Shown: piece after piece, positions 26,364-33,951 of the stretch
Numbering within the stretch: position 1 is the first letter of the stretch
How the letters are laid out: each line of letters begins with the position of its first letter
Assembly (NCBI RefSeq): GCF_900230185.1
Contig: NZ_OCSR01000003.1
Span: forward strand, 62,001 to 126,000
Source of the DNA: Burkholderia sp. OK233
Lineage (GTDB): Bacteria > Pseudomonadota > Gammaproteobacteria > Burkholderiales > Burkholderiaceae
Reading direction: 5' to 3'
Length of the DNA: 64,000 nt
Position numbers and translations under genes: made by a program
The notes under the pieces: generated by a model
What the model was told of the DNA's origin: nothing
The model's input: the letters and a program-made list of their open reading frames with translations, nothing else
The model's database searches: none

Positions 26364-27702
26364 CCGACGGAGCACGGCGCAATCCACTTACAGCGACCTT
26401 CAGCCCTTGCCTATCCGTTCGATTGAGCACAGAAAACCTGGCGCGATGCTTCGCCGCTACCTTTGCGGCAATGGCTAACCCGAGCCCACTGCCCTGACCA
26501 GTAGTGTTTCCCGCGCGATAGAACCGGTCCAACACGCGTTCGAGTTCGGTTTCCGGTATGCCAGGTCCGTTGTCGACGACCTCCAGCGTTACTTCGCCAT
26601 CGCTCGCGCAAAGTCGAACGTCGACCTGCCCACCGGGTGCGGTGTACCGAATGGCATTGTCGACGAGATTCGTGACCATCGTTGCCAGTGAGGTCTCGTC
26701 CCCATTCACTACGATTGGACTTTCCATCGCCGCAGGACCGGTACATTCCAGACCCAGGTCAATTCCCTTGTGTTCTGCCAGCACGGAGAGTTCGCCGACT
26801 ACCTGGGCAGCCACACGACGAAGGTCGGCATTTCCTGCGCGCACGCTGTCCTCGGCATCCTCCCGCGCAAGGGTCAGCAACTGCTGGACGAGATGGATTG
26901 TGCGATTCACCCTATCCTCCAGTTTGCGCAGCAGGTCCTCATCGTTCAGTTTCGCGTGGTCCCGCCGTGCAACCTGAATCTGGAGCTTCAGCGCCGTCAA
27001 CGGAGTTCGAAGTTCATGTGCCGCGTCCGCGACGAAAACGCGCTGCGCATGCAATGCCCTGTCGAGACGTACCAGCAGGTCATTCAATGCCTCAACCAGC
27101 GGTTCGATTTCCGTCGGTATGGCATTGGCCATGTCGATGGGTGCCAACGTTTCAATCGAACGAGCCGCCAAAGACCTGGAGATAATAGTGACAGGCCGCA
27201 ACGCCCGCTTTACAACCAGTAAGACCAGAGCGATTTCGAGCGGCAGAATCGCCAGCAAAGGCCAAAGCGTCCTAGACGCCTGTGTCAGTGCCGACTCGTC
27301 ACGGACGGACATGGGTTGTCCAACCTGAACAAAACGCGAAGCCTGCTGGAGACCGAAAACTCGATAGTGACGCTCACCCACTTCGATGGACTGAAATCCC
27401 GCGTGCTGGCGTGGTAGCTTTGCGCCTGGAAGAGATTGGTAGGTCAGAACATTCGACTCATCCCAAATCTGGATGACGACGCGGTCGTCCTGGAGTCCTT
27501 CATAGTCTCCGGATTCCGTGTTGGCCAATCGCGTGTCCGCCACCGACTGCGGCAGCGAGATGGCGACGGAATGCAGTTCGTAGTCAAAGAGCTCGTTCGC
27601 TTCTTCGAGCGCGCTTCGGAAGATGCCGTATCCCGCAAGAGCGCTCATGGCGCCGAGCCCCAGAATCAGGCCAACAAGGAGTTGTGTGCGCACTGACCTC
27701 AT
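26335..27702 (-). CDS. Sensor histidine kinase (PmrB/QseC-like)
   Basis: 455-residue membrane sensor: helix at about 8-28, periplasmic domain to about 145, helix at about 147-165, HAMP, H-box FVADAAHELRTPLTAL with His229, N-box MVTNLVDNAIRY, G1 DNGPGIPE and G2 GQGSGLGLAIA. All motifs are intact. Its C-terminal tail after SGLRRAPSDG is encoded by the adjoining IS5 remnant, so the original end has been replaced by a few residues, probably harmlessly. The start overlaps the response-regulator stop by four bases. A second, broken copy of its 3' end is at 10175-10397. Confidence 0.94.
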   Translation of the reverse strand: MRSVRTQLLVGLILGLGAMSALAGYGIFRSALEEANELFDYELHSVAISLPQSVADTRLANTESGDYEGLQDDRVVIQIWDESNVLTYQSLPGAKLPRQHAGFQSIEVGERHYRVFGLQQASRFVQVGQPMSVRDESALTQASRTLWPLLAILPLEIALVLLVVKRALRPVTIISRSLAARSIETLAPIDMANAIPTEIEPLVEALNDLLVRLDRALHAQRVFVADAAHELRTPLTALKLQIQVARRDHAKLNDEDLLRKLEDRVNRTIHLVQQLLTLAREDAEDSVRAGNADLRRVAAQVVGELSVLAEHKGIDLGLECTGPAAMESPIVVNGDETSLATMVTNLVDNAIRYTAPGGQVDVRLCASDGEVTLEVVDNGPGIPETELERVLDRFYRAGNTTGQGSGLGLAIAAKVAAKHRARFSVLNRTDRQGLKVAVSGLRRAPSDGHSTTHRV

Positions 27703-28364
27703 GCTGTCTGAATCGCCAATCGATATCCGATGCCTCGAATGGTTACAATCTGTTCAGCGCCCAGCTTTTTTCTGAGATTGTGGACGTGTACCTCGATGGT
27801 ATTGCTCCCTACCTCCTCGTTCCAACCATAGAGCTTCTCCTCCAACTCTGCTTTGCTATATACCTTGCCCGGCTCTTCGATAAGCGCGCGCAATAAACTG
27901 AATTCGCGGGAGACCAGTGGGATGGCTGCGCCACGAAGCGTGACCTCGTGTGCGACCTCATCCAGTGTGAGCGCACCGTGAACGTACACAGGTCGGGACT
28001 GCCCAACGCGTCGCCGAAGTAGCGCGCGCACCCGAGCAGCCAGCTCATTCAAATCGAATGGCTTGATGAGATAGTCATCTGCACCGGCGTCCAGTCCCGA
28101 GATTCGGTCGGTCACAGCATCCTGCGCCGTCATGATGATGACCGCGGCGCTTCCGCCGCTGGCGCGATAGCCTGTCAGAACGGTCAGGCCGTCCTGCTTC
28201 GGCAGACCCAGGTCCAGCAGGACGAGGTCATACACGTCGTTTGCGAGTGCCAGTTCCCCTGCTCGCCCATCTTCTGCCCAATCGACTGCATGACCGAGAC
28301 CCCTCAATGCGTCAAGAACGCTCTCGGCAATCATGGCGTCGTCTTCGACTATTAGTAAGCGCAT
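27699..28364 (-). CDS. OmpR/PmrA-type response regulator
   Basis: 221-residue regulator with Asp51 as phospho-acceptor (DLVLLDLGLPKQDGL), the QDAVTDRISGLDAGADDYLIKPF block, and a winged-helix domain ending NTIEVHVHNLRKKLGAEQIVTIRGIGYRL. The start at 28364 is chosen because GAGGAGA lies seven bases upstream; an earlier start has no signal. It is the paralog of the regulator at 19218-19883. A tandem TTAA box 39 bases upstream suggests autoregulation. It is a good candidate for the protein that reads the boxes in this region. Confidence 0.95.
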   Translation of the reverse strand: MRLLIVEDDAMIAESVLDALRGLGHAVDWAEDGRAGELALANDVYDLVLLDLGLPKQDGLTVLTGYRASGGSAAVIIMTAQDAVTDRISGLDAGADDYLIKPFDLNELAARVRALLRRRVGQSRPVYVHGALTLDEVAHEVTLRGAAIPLVSREFSLLRALIEEPGKVYSKAELEEKLYGWNEEVGSNTIEVHVHNLRKKLGAEQIVTIRGIGYRLAIQTA

Positions 28365-28402
28365 GCGTGGTCTCCTCGACTGAAGAGTGTGCATCACGCG
28401 AG

Positions 28403-28419
28403 CTTAAGGATTTCTTATG
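28403..28419 (-). promoter_or_regulatory. Tandem TTAA box before response regulator
   Basis: Minus strand CATAAG-AAATC-CTTAAG; the -10 at the usual distance is poor. Confidence 0.5.
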
Positions 28420-28691
28420 CGGACATCGGAGAGGACACATGTATTGTCTGCCACAACACTCCTGAACGCAGAAATTGTCAGGGATTCGACGACCAGCCTG
28501 GCATAGGACGCCCAGGCAAAGAAACGCGCATCGCTCCGTCAGATACAACGGCGAGTACCCTCGCTACGTTGGGCGGACGAAGTTTTCTTTGAAGGCTTCG
28601 AGAGTCGCGGGTTAACGCGCATTAGTCTGTTCGCAAGGAGCGTCGAATCTCCGACCGGCGACGCTCAGCAACTGCTGCCAACGATGATGCG

Positions 28692-28994
28692 TTAGTCAGG
28701 ATTGGGCCCTTCCAGTTTGTTTTCCAGAACTGCTCCATCCTGGGCGTCGACACCGACCTCCTGGGTCGCCTGTCCGGCGCGAATATCGAAGGAATATCGA
28801 AGTCCGCTGCCCCCAACCTCTTTTTCCAGTTCCTCATCCACGATTTTTCCCGGATGTGCCTTGAGCGCGATAGAACGCGCCTCTGCGATTCCGACCTTGG
28901 CATTCTTTGCAAGCTGCTGGCCGCTGAACGCCTGCGCACCAACACTTGCAACGAGTAACCCACACGCCAAACCAATTTCGAAACAGTTTCGCAT
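28692..28994 (-). CDS. PepSY-domain periplasmic protein
   Basis: A 100-residue paralog of the protein at 21768-22073. Signal peptide MRNCFEIGLACGLLVASVGAQA, then a PepSY domain with KVGIAEARSIALKAHPGKIVDEELEKEVGGSGLRYSFDI, ending LEGPNPD. Upstream is a tandem TTAA box with CAGCAT as -10. The two-component system next to it is probably the regulator. The periplasmic partner is unknown. Confidence 0.88.
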   Translation of the reverse strand: MRNCFEIGLACGLLVASVGAQAFSGQQLAKNAKVGIAEARSIALKAHPGKIVDEELEKEVGGSGLRYSFDIRAGQATQEVGVDAQDGAVLENKLEGPNPD

Positions 28995-29027
28995 CTCAAC
29001 CTCCGTGGTGACTTCGGTTTCAATACG

Positions 29028-29060
29028 ATGCTGAACGCTCGACCTTAACGCTTGCTTACG
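29028..29060 (-). promoter_or_regulatory. Tandem TTAA box and -10 before PepSY gene
   Basis: Minus strand CGTAAG-CAAGC-GTTAAG (29060-29044), then 10 nt and CAGCAT (29033-29028). Confidence 0.55.
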
Positions 29061-29134
29061 GCCCGTCTTCCCGGTTGCGGAAGTGCGCGAAAGACCGAAG
29101 TTTCGTCAGATTTCGAGGCAATTTCCCGCGGCAC

Positions 29135-29683
29135 CTACAGCATGCGTCGAAGCAGGCGGTCCTTGAATCCGACTTGATGTACAAGTACAGCGAAAACGTG
29201 CAATCCAATCAGGATTAGAAGAATCGTGGCGCTTGCGCTATGCCACTCGCCGATGGACGCTCCAGGCGAATCTGGCGTAGCAAGCTGTGGCATTTCCCAT
29301 ACCCCGGCCAACCTGACAACCCAGCCCCGGCCGCTTGCGTTCAGCCATCCGAGCAGGGGAACGAGCAGCAGAAGCGCGTACATCGAAACGTGAACCGCCG
29401 CCGCGAGAAACCGGAGCACGCCATGCTGGTCGACCGGACCTGGCGAGCGGCGCATTGCAACCCATACAAGCCTTGCGGTGAATACGGCCAGTAGCGACGT
29501 CCCAATGCCGACGTGCCAGGCGACCAGACCAGCCGGGGCCTTCACTGAATCAGCGTCCGGCATCAGCCATCCAAGACTGAACTGCGCCACCAGTAGCAGC
29601 AGGCTGAGCCAATGAAGTACCCGCGAAACCGCGTCATATCGGGCCGGCGTGTCGCGGAAGCTTACTGTGGTTTGAGTATTCAT
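29135..29683 (-). CDS. Cytochrome b561
   Basis: 182-residue inner-membrane diheme cytochrome b with four helices. The conserved haem-ligand His residues are in VLHWLS, VAWHVGIG, HVSMY and LIGLHVFAVLVHQ. The start at 29683 (MNTQTTVSFRDTPARYDAVSRVLHW) is preferred because the upstream frame is not family-like. B561 proteins oxidise quinol and can pass electrons to superoxide or periplasmic acceptors. A tandem TTAA box lies about 240 bases upstream. Confidence 0.92.
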   Translation of the reverse strand: MNTQTTVSFRDTPARYDAVSRVLHWLSLLLLVAQFSLGWLMPDADSVKAPAGLVAWHVGIGTSLLAVFTARLVWVAMRRSPGPVDQHGVLRFLAAAVHVSMYALLLLVPLLGWLNASGRGWVVRLAGVWEMPQLATPDSPGASIGEWHSASATILLILIGLHVFAVLVHQVGFKDRLLRRML

Positions 29684-29922
29684 TTTTGACTGAATCAGAA
29701 CCGGAAAAAGAAGGCGCCGCGTCCACGTTCGAACAGCGAATTCCTCTCGCACGAACACACGACACAATGGCCATGGCGCATGAATGGAAAATGCGCCTCG
29801 CCAAAGCGCCTGGAAACTTAGCCGCCAGAGCTTGTGATAATCAACTCGCCAATTGTTCTCACAGCATCGAGCACACACGACGCCACCTAGCCTTTCCGCT
29901 CGCGTGACGTTACGCCCGCCGA

Positions 29923-29956
29923 ATGCTGCACGCATTTGGCTTAAGGGATACTTAAC
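29923..29956 (-). promoter_or_regulatory. Tandem TTAA box and -10 before cytochrome b561
   Basis: Minus strand GTTAAG-TATCC-CTTAAG (29956-29940), then 11 nt and CAGCAT (29928-29923), the same -10 as at 29028. Confidence 0.55.
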
Positions 29957-30247
29957 GGGTCCCGGAAAAACCTGCTGTCACACGATGAACGATGTGTTCA
30001 GCGGAAAGCCCCTTGCTCTCTGCGATGCGCCGATGTCATCTGGCGCTCAGAGATAGCGCTGACCTTGTTGGTGTTCGATGCGAAGAAGGCGTCTTGCGTT
30101 GTGGGCTCTCTTGTCGCCATAACCTGTCAACGCAAAGGCAGAGATGCTGGCGCCGGCAAGCAGGCAGATGGCTCATGAGGCGACATCACATGCGCTATCC
30201 ATTCGACATCGCTCGATACGTTAGCGTCCCTCCAACGCCCAAGTCGC
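29957..30247. other. No gene seen
   Basis: About 290 bases between two divergent boxes; nothing recognisable. Confidence 0.5.
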
Positions 30248-30280
30248 GTTAAGGATGAGTTAAGGATATCTGCCTATTCT
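30248..30280 (+). promoter_or_regulatory. Tandem TTAA box and -10 before DUF4148 gene
   Basis: GTTAAG-GATGA-GTTAAG (30248-30264), then 10 nt and TATTCT (30275-30280). The predicted leader of the next gene is about 265 nt. Confidence 0.65.
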
Positions 30281-30551
30281 GAATGCGAGCACTAGACGAA
30301 ACGTCAGCGCCCACGACAAACAGGCATCAGGTTGAAAATAATGCCCTCGCTGCTGTCAAGACTGACGGACAGACAAACATTTCAAGAGCCGATGGTTCCG
30401 TCACAGGGACCATAACGGAACATTGTGCACTGGTCCGTATGAAAACTGGCCACTCGCAGGTTTTGAGAGAAGTTCTCGCACCAAGTTTGCCGTTCAGGCA
30501 ACGACGTGCGCTCGGGCCTGCCGGCTGACCAAATCTTTTTGGAGAACATCA

Positions 30552-30848
30552 ATGAAAACGCTCGTGTCTACCATCATCATTGCGTCCGCTCTCGCCATTC
30601 CGGCAATGTCATTCGCTCAGCAAACGAATGGCCCCTTGACGCGTGCAGAAGTACGCGCCCAGCTCGTCACCGCCGAGCAGGAAGGCCTGTTGCATCAATC
30701 AAATTCGCAATACCCAAAAACGGCTCCTGCGTCGTCAAGAACCGCAACAGCATTCGACATCTCGGGGTACGGCTCAACTGCCAGCGGTTCGTCGCAAACA
30801 GTCATTCCGGCGATGGGTGTGAAACCCCCGCTGTATTCTCATCACTAA
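30552..30848 (+). CDS. DUF4148 periplasmic protein
   Basis: A 98-residue exported protein: signal peptide MKTLVSTIIIASALAIPAMSFAQ, DUF4148 core GPLTRAEVRAQLVTAEQEGLLHQSNSQYPK, and a tail ending PPLYSHH. GGAGAA lies upstream of the ATG at 30552. It is paralogous to 21238-21564. It has a long box-controlled leader, and a box plus terminator lies 230-310 bases downstream. Confidence 0.85.
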   Translation: MKTLVSTIIIASALAIPAMSFAQQTNGPLTRAEVRAQLVTAEQEGLLHQSNSQYPKTAPASSRTATAFDISGYGSTASGSSQTVIPAMGVKPPLYSHH

Positions 30849-31080
30849 CCGGCAGGTGGCTGCACGCTCGACATTCGCCACAAAGACGTACCCATTGCAG
30901 CAAGAGAGTGTGCGGATTGCCTAGTCGCACGCGGCACGGCGCGCTCAATCGATTTGTGGCAGGCCTTGACCACCATCGCGTGGCATGACGTCATTCGTCC
31001 AGGCCACATTGAGGCCCTCACAACCCGAAGACAATATAGAAATCCGAAGGCCTGAAAAACCCACTCAACGCTGGGCCTGT

Positions 31081-31113
31081 TTTAAGTCTGGCTTAATTCT
31101 GGCCTGCGAATAT
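31081..31113 (+). promoter_or_regulatory. Tandem TTAA box and -10 for a short RNA
   Basis: TTTAAG-TCTGG-CTTAAT (31081-31097), then 10 nt and GAATAT (31108-31113). A terminator follows only 24 bases later. Confidence 0.6.
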
Positions 31114-31118
31114 CGGCC

Positions 31119-31164
31119 CTGTTACCCCCCTGTTGAGCCGCCAGAGAACCGGCGGCGTTTTTTT
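31119..31164 (+). ncRNA. Putative very short RNA with C-rich linker
   Basis: About 45 nt from the predicted start to the end of the T-tract: a single-stranded ACCCCCCTGTT segment, then the terminator hairpin. The linker and terminator resemble those of the RNA at 12526-12597. It may instead be the 3' end of the DUF4148 transcript. Confidence 0.4.
31137..31164 (+). terminator. Rho-independent terminator
   Basis: Perfect stem GCCGCC / GGCGGC, 8-nt loop, then G and seven Ts. Confidence 0.85.
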
Positions 31165-31711
31165 ACGCAGGCCGCGGGCACTACCGACCCAGCAGATGCT
31201 ACGCCTGCCTGCAGTAGAGCGCAGCAATCTCAAGCTTTCGGCCCCAGCGCTGCTGTGGACTGTTCGCACTTTTAAGACCACACAGGTGTCGACGGGCATG
31301 TCCGCAACGCTTGTCGCCAAGTTCGGGATAACCGACGTCCAGCTGCCATTTGCCCGTTTTGACGACATGCCTATCGTCCAGGAGCAGGCAATTCGTAGCG
31401 GCAAAGCTTGGCGTTTTCTCACATGACAGGCATTTCGAAAATGGTGCGCAGATACGGGCGCCAGAAGGAGGACCACCGCGACTGCGCACATTCCGGGGAC
31501 TTCGATGAAAGCTCCTGCCATCAGGGTGTCAGCGCAACGCCGGACTTCAACGCTAACTGATACACGTCACAATCGACAGGTCTCCACTGGTCGATTGGTA
31601 TGCCTCGCAGCAATCATCGGGACATCGCAGGTTTGCAGTTCATTGAAGGTGCTTCACGCGGATGCGAGGCGACACAGGCAATCGCGTGACAGGATTTGAT
31701 GAGGACATGCG
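31165..31711. other. No supported gene
   Basis: A plus-strand frame around 31200-31426 (reading VAKFGITDVQLPFARFDDMP) looks mildly coding but has no start signal or family. Possibly a remnant. Confidence 0.4.
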
Positions 31712-32086
31712 ATGCACAACCCGAATCAGGACCTCGGCGACCCGTTCGCCTCATTGCGAGCACTAGCCAGTCGATACGATGGCGTACAGGAGCGCCCAAT
31801 GTTTTGGTGTCCAGGTTTCTTTATGGGCACAACGATGGTCGCCGGCGTCTACGACAACCAGATACTGCTCAGGCTACCGGAAAAGCGAGTGACCGCGCTA
31901 CTGGATACCCCTGGCTGCTCCCAATTCAAACCATATGGCCGAGGGCCCATGCGGCAATGGCTGGTATTTGGCGTGAGCAGCCCGGCGTACCCTATGCTCG
32001 CGGAGCTCTTCGAGGAGGCGGTGTCATTCGGACAGGGGACATCCCAGAACAGCAAGCGGCGCCCCAATATGCCAAAGAGAAAATAG
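31712..32086 (+). CDS. TfoX/Sxy N-terminal-domain protein
   Basis: A 124-residue protein with the TfoX_N fold pattern: ERPMFWCPGFFMGTTMVAGVYDNQILLRLPEKRVTALLDTPGCSQFKPYGRGPMRQWLVF, then a C-terminal helix. GAGGA lies six bases before the ATG. Full-length TfoX controls competence genes; stand-alone N-domain proteins like this are common in proteobacteria and of uncertain role. It has a basic tail (SKRRPNMPKRK). Confidence 0.8.
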   Translation: MHNPNQDLGDPFASLRALASRYDGVQERPMFWCPGFFMGTTMVAGVYDNQILLRLPEKRVTALLDTPGCSQFKPYGRGPMRQWLVFGVSSPAYPMLAELFEEAVSFGQGTSQNSKRRPNMPKRK

Positions 32087-32213
32087 TCTCGCCAGCAATC
32101 CTGACGTCGATTCACACCGTTGCGCGACCGACGCAATGACCGCCACAGCGTCCCGGATGTTATCCACAGGGGGCCGGTGACAACGTCAGCTGTATCGGCA
32201 ACATATCCCACTG

Positions 32214-32363
32214 CCGACACGACTCATGCAAAGCCGGGCTGTGCAACGCGCGACACAGTCAACAGGGTGCCCCGAGTCTTGGTGGCTATCGCAACGCGGA
32301 CGGCGCAACCATGGTGGTTCTCGAACGTCTAACATTGAGGTAGCGCTTATCGCTGGGTAGACA
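32214..32363. repeat. 150-bp dispersed repeat, copy A
   Basis: Bases 32214-32363 align without large gaps to 58541-58690, roughly two thirds identical. Conserved blocks include GAACGTCTAACA, GCGCTTATC and CTGGGTAGAC; the last and first can pair (GTCTA/TAGAC). No protein of its own is evident. Confidence 0.6.
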
Positions 32364-32521
32364 GCGATACTGACCACCGCGCGCATGAAGAAGTGCGCTG
32401 GGCCGGGGATTCGGACTCGTGCCCGACGAGTGGCATGGGCGACGGATGCTCCCGTTACCCGCAGCGACAGGTCAACCGTCACCTTGATTTGCGGCCGCCT
32501 GGCCAGGAAGGCCGTTGGTTT

Positions 32522-32719
32522 ATGGCTGGATATGCGATGAGTTCCAAAGATTCAGATGTCGTCAGCGTGATTCCTTGCTTGCCTAGCATCGTCGTCCTGG
32601 TGTATGGCACATACGAACTCGCGTCGCATCAGCATCTACATATCATGTACCTGATGCTCGCAGCGCTCGGCATAATCGCCTGCACGCTGTTTGAAGACAG
32701 ATTGCCGCCTGAAGCATAG
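32522..32719 (+). CDS. Small membrane protein of unknown function
   Basis: Up to 65 residues. The ATG at 32522 or 32537 (MSSKDSDVVSV) leads into two hydrophobic segments, SVIPCLPSIVVLVYGTYEL and IMYLMLAALGIIACTLF, ending in a polar tail. AGGAAGG lies upstream of the first ATG. No family recognised. Confidence 0.4.
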   Translation: MAGYAMSSKDSDVVSVIPCLPSIVVLVYGTYELASHQHLHIMYLMLAALGIIACTLFEDRLPPEA

Positions 32720-32957
32720 CCAATCGACTCGTGGGCGAATTGACCGGCGCGGCAACATTTCGTATTGCTTGCACGCCACTCGCGAGTGTATTCGCAGGGC
32801 TGGCTGTCGAAAGAAGACATCCAGATACCGCGCGCAACCCGTTCCTGCCTGACCCGAGCCTATTCCGACAGTAGACACGACTTGCTTGAGCACCAGCATG
32901 CTGTTGCACTTTCTCCAGCGCAGAGCGCGCCCTCCCCACGTTTACACCGACTCCCAA

Positions 32958-32990
32958 TTTAAGTCTGTCTTAAGCCACGTTTCATAAATT
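32958..32990 (+). promoter_or_regulatory. Tandem TTAA box and -10
   Basis: TTTAAG-TCTGT-CTTAAG (32958-32974), then 10 nt and TAAATT (32985-32990). Very similar to the box at 31081. Confidence 0.65.
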
Positions 32991-33043
32991 GCACCTCAAC
33001 CCGACGAAAATCGCGAGGTCCCGCAGTACAACGTAGCGCGGTA

Positions 33044-33175
33044 ATGCTACGGGGTTGGACTTGGTTACATTACGCGGACGACCTGTCGGATACACGCGTG
33101 ATTGAGGCGCGTGCATTCACACTGAAAGTGCGCGCAGTCAGGCGTGGCCGGCGGGCCGTTCAAACGGGAGATTAA
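33044..33175 (+). CDS. Possible 43-residue protein
   Basis: MLRGWTWLHYADDLSDTRV... ending in a basic stretch (VRAVRRGRRAVQTGD). No good ribosome-binding site and no family; listed only because it is the one frame inside the box-controlled transcript. Confidence 0.25.
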   Translation: MLRGWTWLHYADDLSDTRVIEARAFTLKVRAVRRGRRAVQTGD

Positions 33176-33227
33176 GTCCGAAGTTGGGGGAGTCGAACCT
33201 TGCCGACCGACAAGGTGCTGACAGTTG

Positions 33228-33255
33228 GGACCCGGTTCCCGCCGGGTCCGTTTTT
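33228..33255 (+). terminator. Rho-independent terminator
   Basis: Perfect stem GGACCCGG / CCGGGTCC, 6-nt loop, then G and five Ts. Confidence 0.85.
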
Positions 33256-33549
33256 ACTTTCGGCGGCACGTGCAGCAAGGAGGGTGAGTATCCGGTCTAC
33301 CGAGACAATTGGAGGCGCGCGATGGTGTCTTATGAGCGGCAATTCAACTTCATCCGGCACTAACGTCGTTGTCAATCGGCGCCGCTACGGTCCTTCACGG
33401 CTCGCAAACGGCCGGGAACCTCTCCATCGCTTATTCGTAATCATCGAAATTCACGCGTCAGTTGGTGGAAACCAGGTTGTCAGCGCGGCACGCGCAAACA
33501 ACGATGCACGTACGTCATACAGGAAAGCAGTTGCTACTGAGAGAACGCC
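33256..33549. other. No gene seen
   Basis: About 290 bases; no recognisable feature apart from the leader of the next gene. Confidence 0.5.
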
Positions 33550-33843
33550 ATGAAAGCCCCCCATACAAAAGATGCTGCGAGCGTGAGTCCTTACACGCTC
33601 CAGAACGTCGACGCCGCAATCGCCGATATTGAACAGGTCTTATGCGCAGAAGGCGCCGACTCTCTATTTGTTCAGGCCTATTGGCGCGGCCGTGCTCTTC
33701 AGGCATATGCGACGCCGGGCCTCGCTCCCACGCAACGTGAGCGGCTACAGCGCTTGCTTGCCCACCTCCCGACCGGTTCAAAGGTATCAAGCGCCGGTAG
33801 CGCGTCGCCCGAAAAGCATCCACCCAAACCGCCCGGAGTGTAA
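33550..33843 (+). CDS. Small soluble protein of unknown function
   Basis: 97 residues, no signal peptide. The middle is helical (TLQNVDAAIADIEQVLCAEGADSLFVQAYWRGRALQAYATPGLAPTQRERLQRLLAHL) and the tail is Pro/Ser-rich. GAGAGAA precedes the ATG. No family recognised, but codon use and the amphipathic helices look genuine. Confidence 0.55.
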   Translation: MKAPHTKDAASVSPYTLQNVDAAIADIEQVLCAEGADSLFVQAYWRGRALQAYATPGLAPTQRERLQRLLAHLPTGSKVSSAGSASPEKHPPKPPGV

Positions 33844-33951
33844 TGGGCGAAGCCGTTCGACGTCAGGAGACCATAGCAATTTGTTTCAACAGCCTATGCG
33901 GGTATGCAGCCACCCCGGCAGCGCCTCAGGTCGACGAGAATGCAGAAAAAC

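Larger units (their letters stand above)
32997..33255 (+). ncRNA. Putative 260-nt box-controlled transcript
   Basis: A complete unit: box and -10, then about 230 bases, then a strong terminator. The only open frame is a 43-codon one at 33044-33175 without a clear ribosome-binding site. It may be a regulatory RNA, or a small-protein mRNA with a long 3' end. Confidence 0.45.

Noticed and set aside
32393..32719. Longer 108-residue version of the small membrane protein
   Set aside because: The N-terminal part lies downstream of a dispersed repeat and is not protein-like; the shorter start at 32522 has a ribosome-binding site.
33170..33230. tRNA-like stretch with GTTCGAC on the minus strand
   Set aside because: The flanking bases cannot form a T-stem or acceptor stem; the region is better explained by the terminator at 33228.
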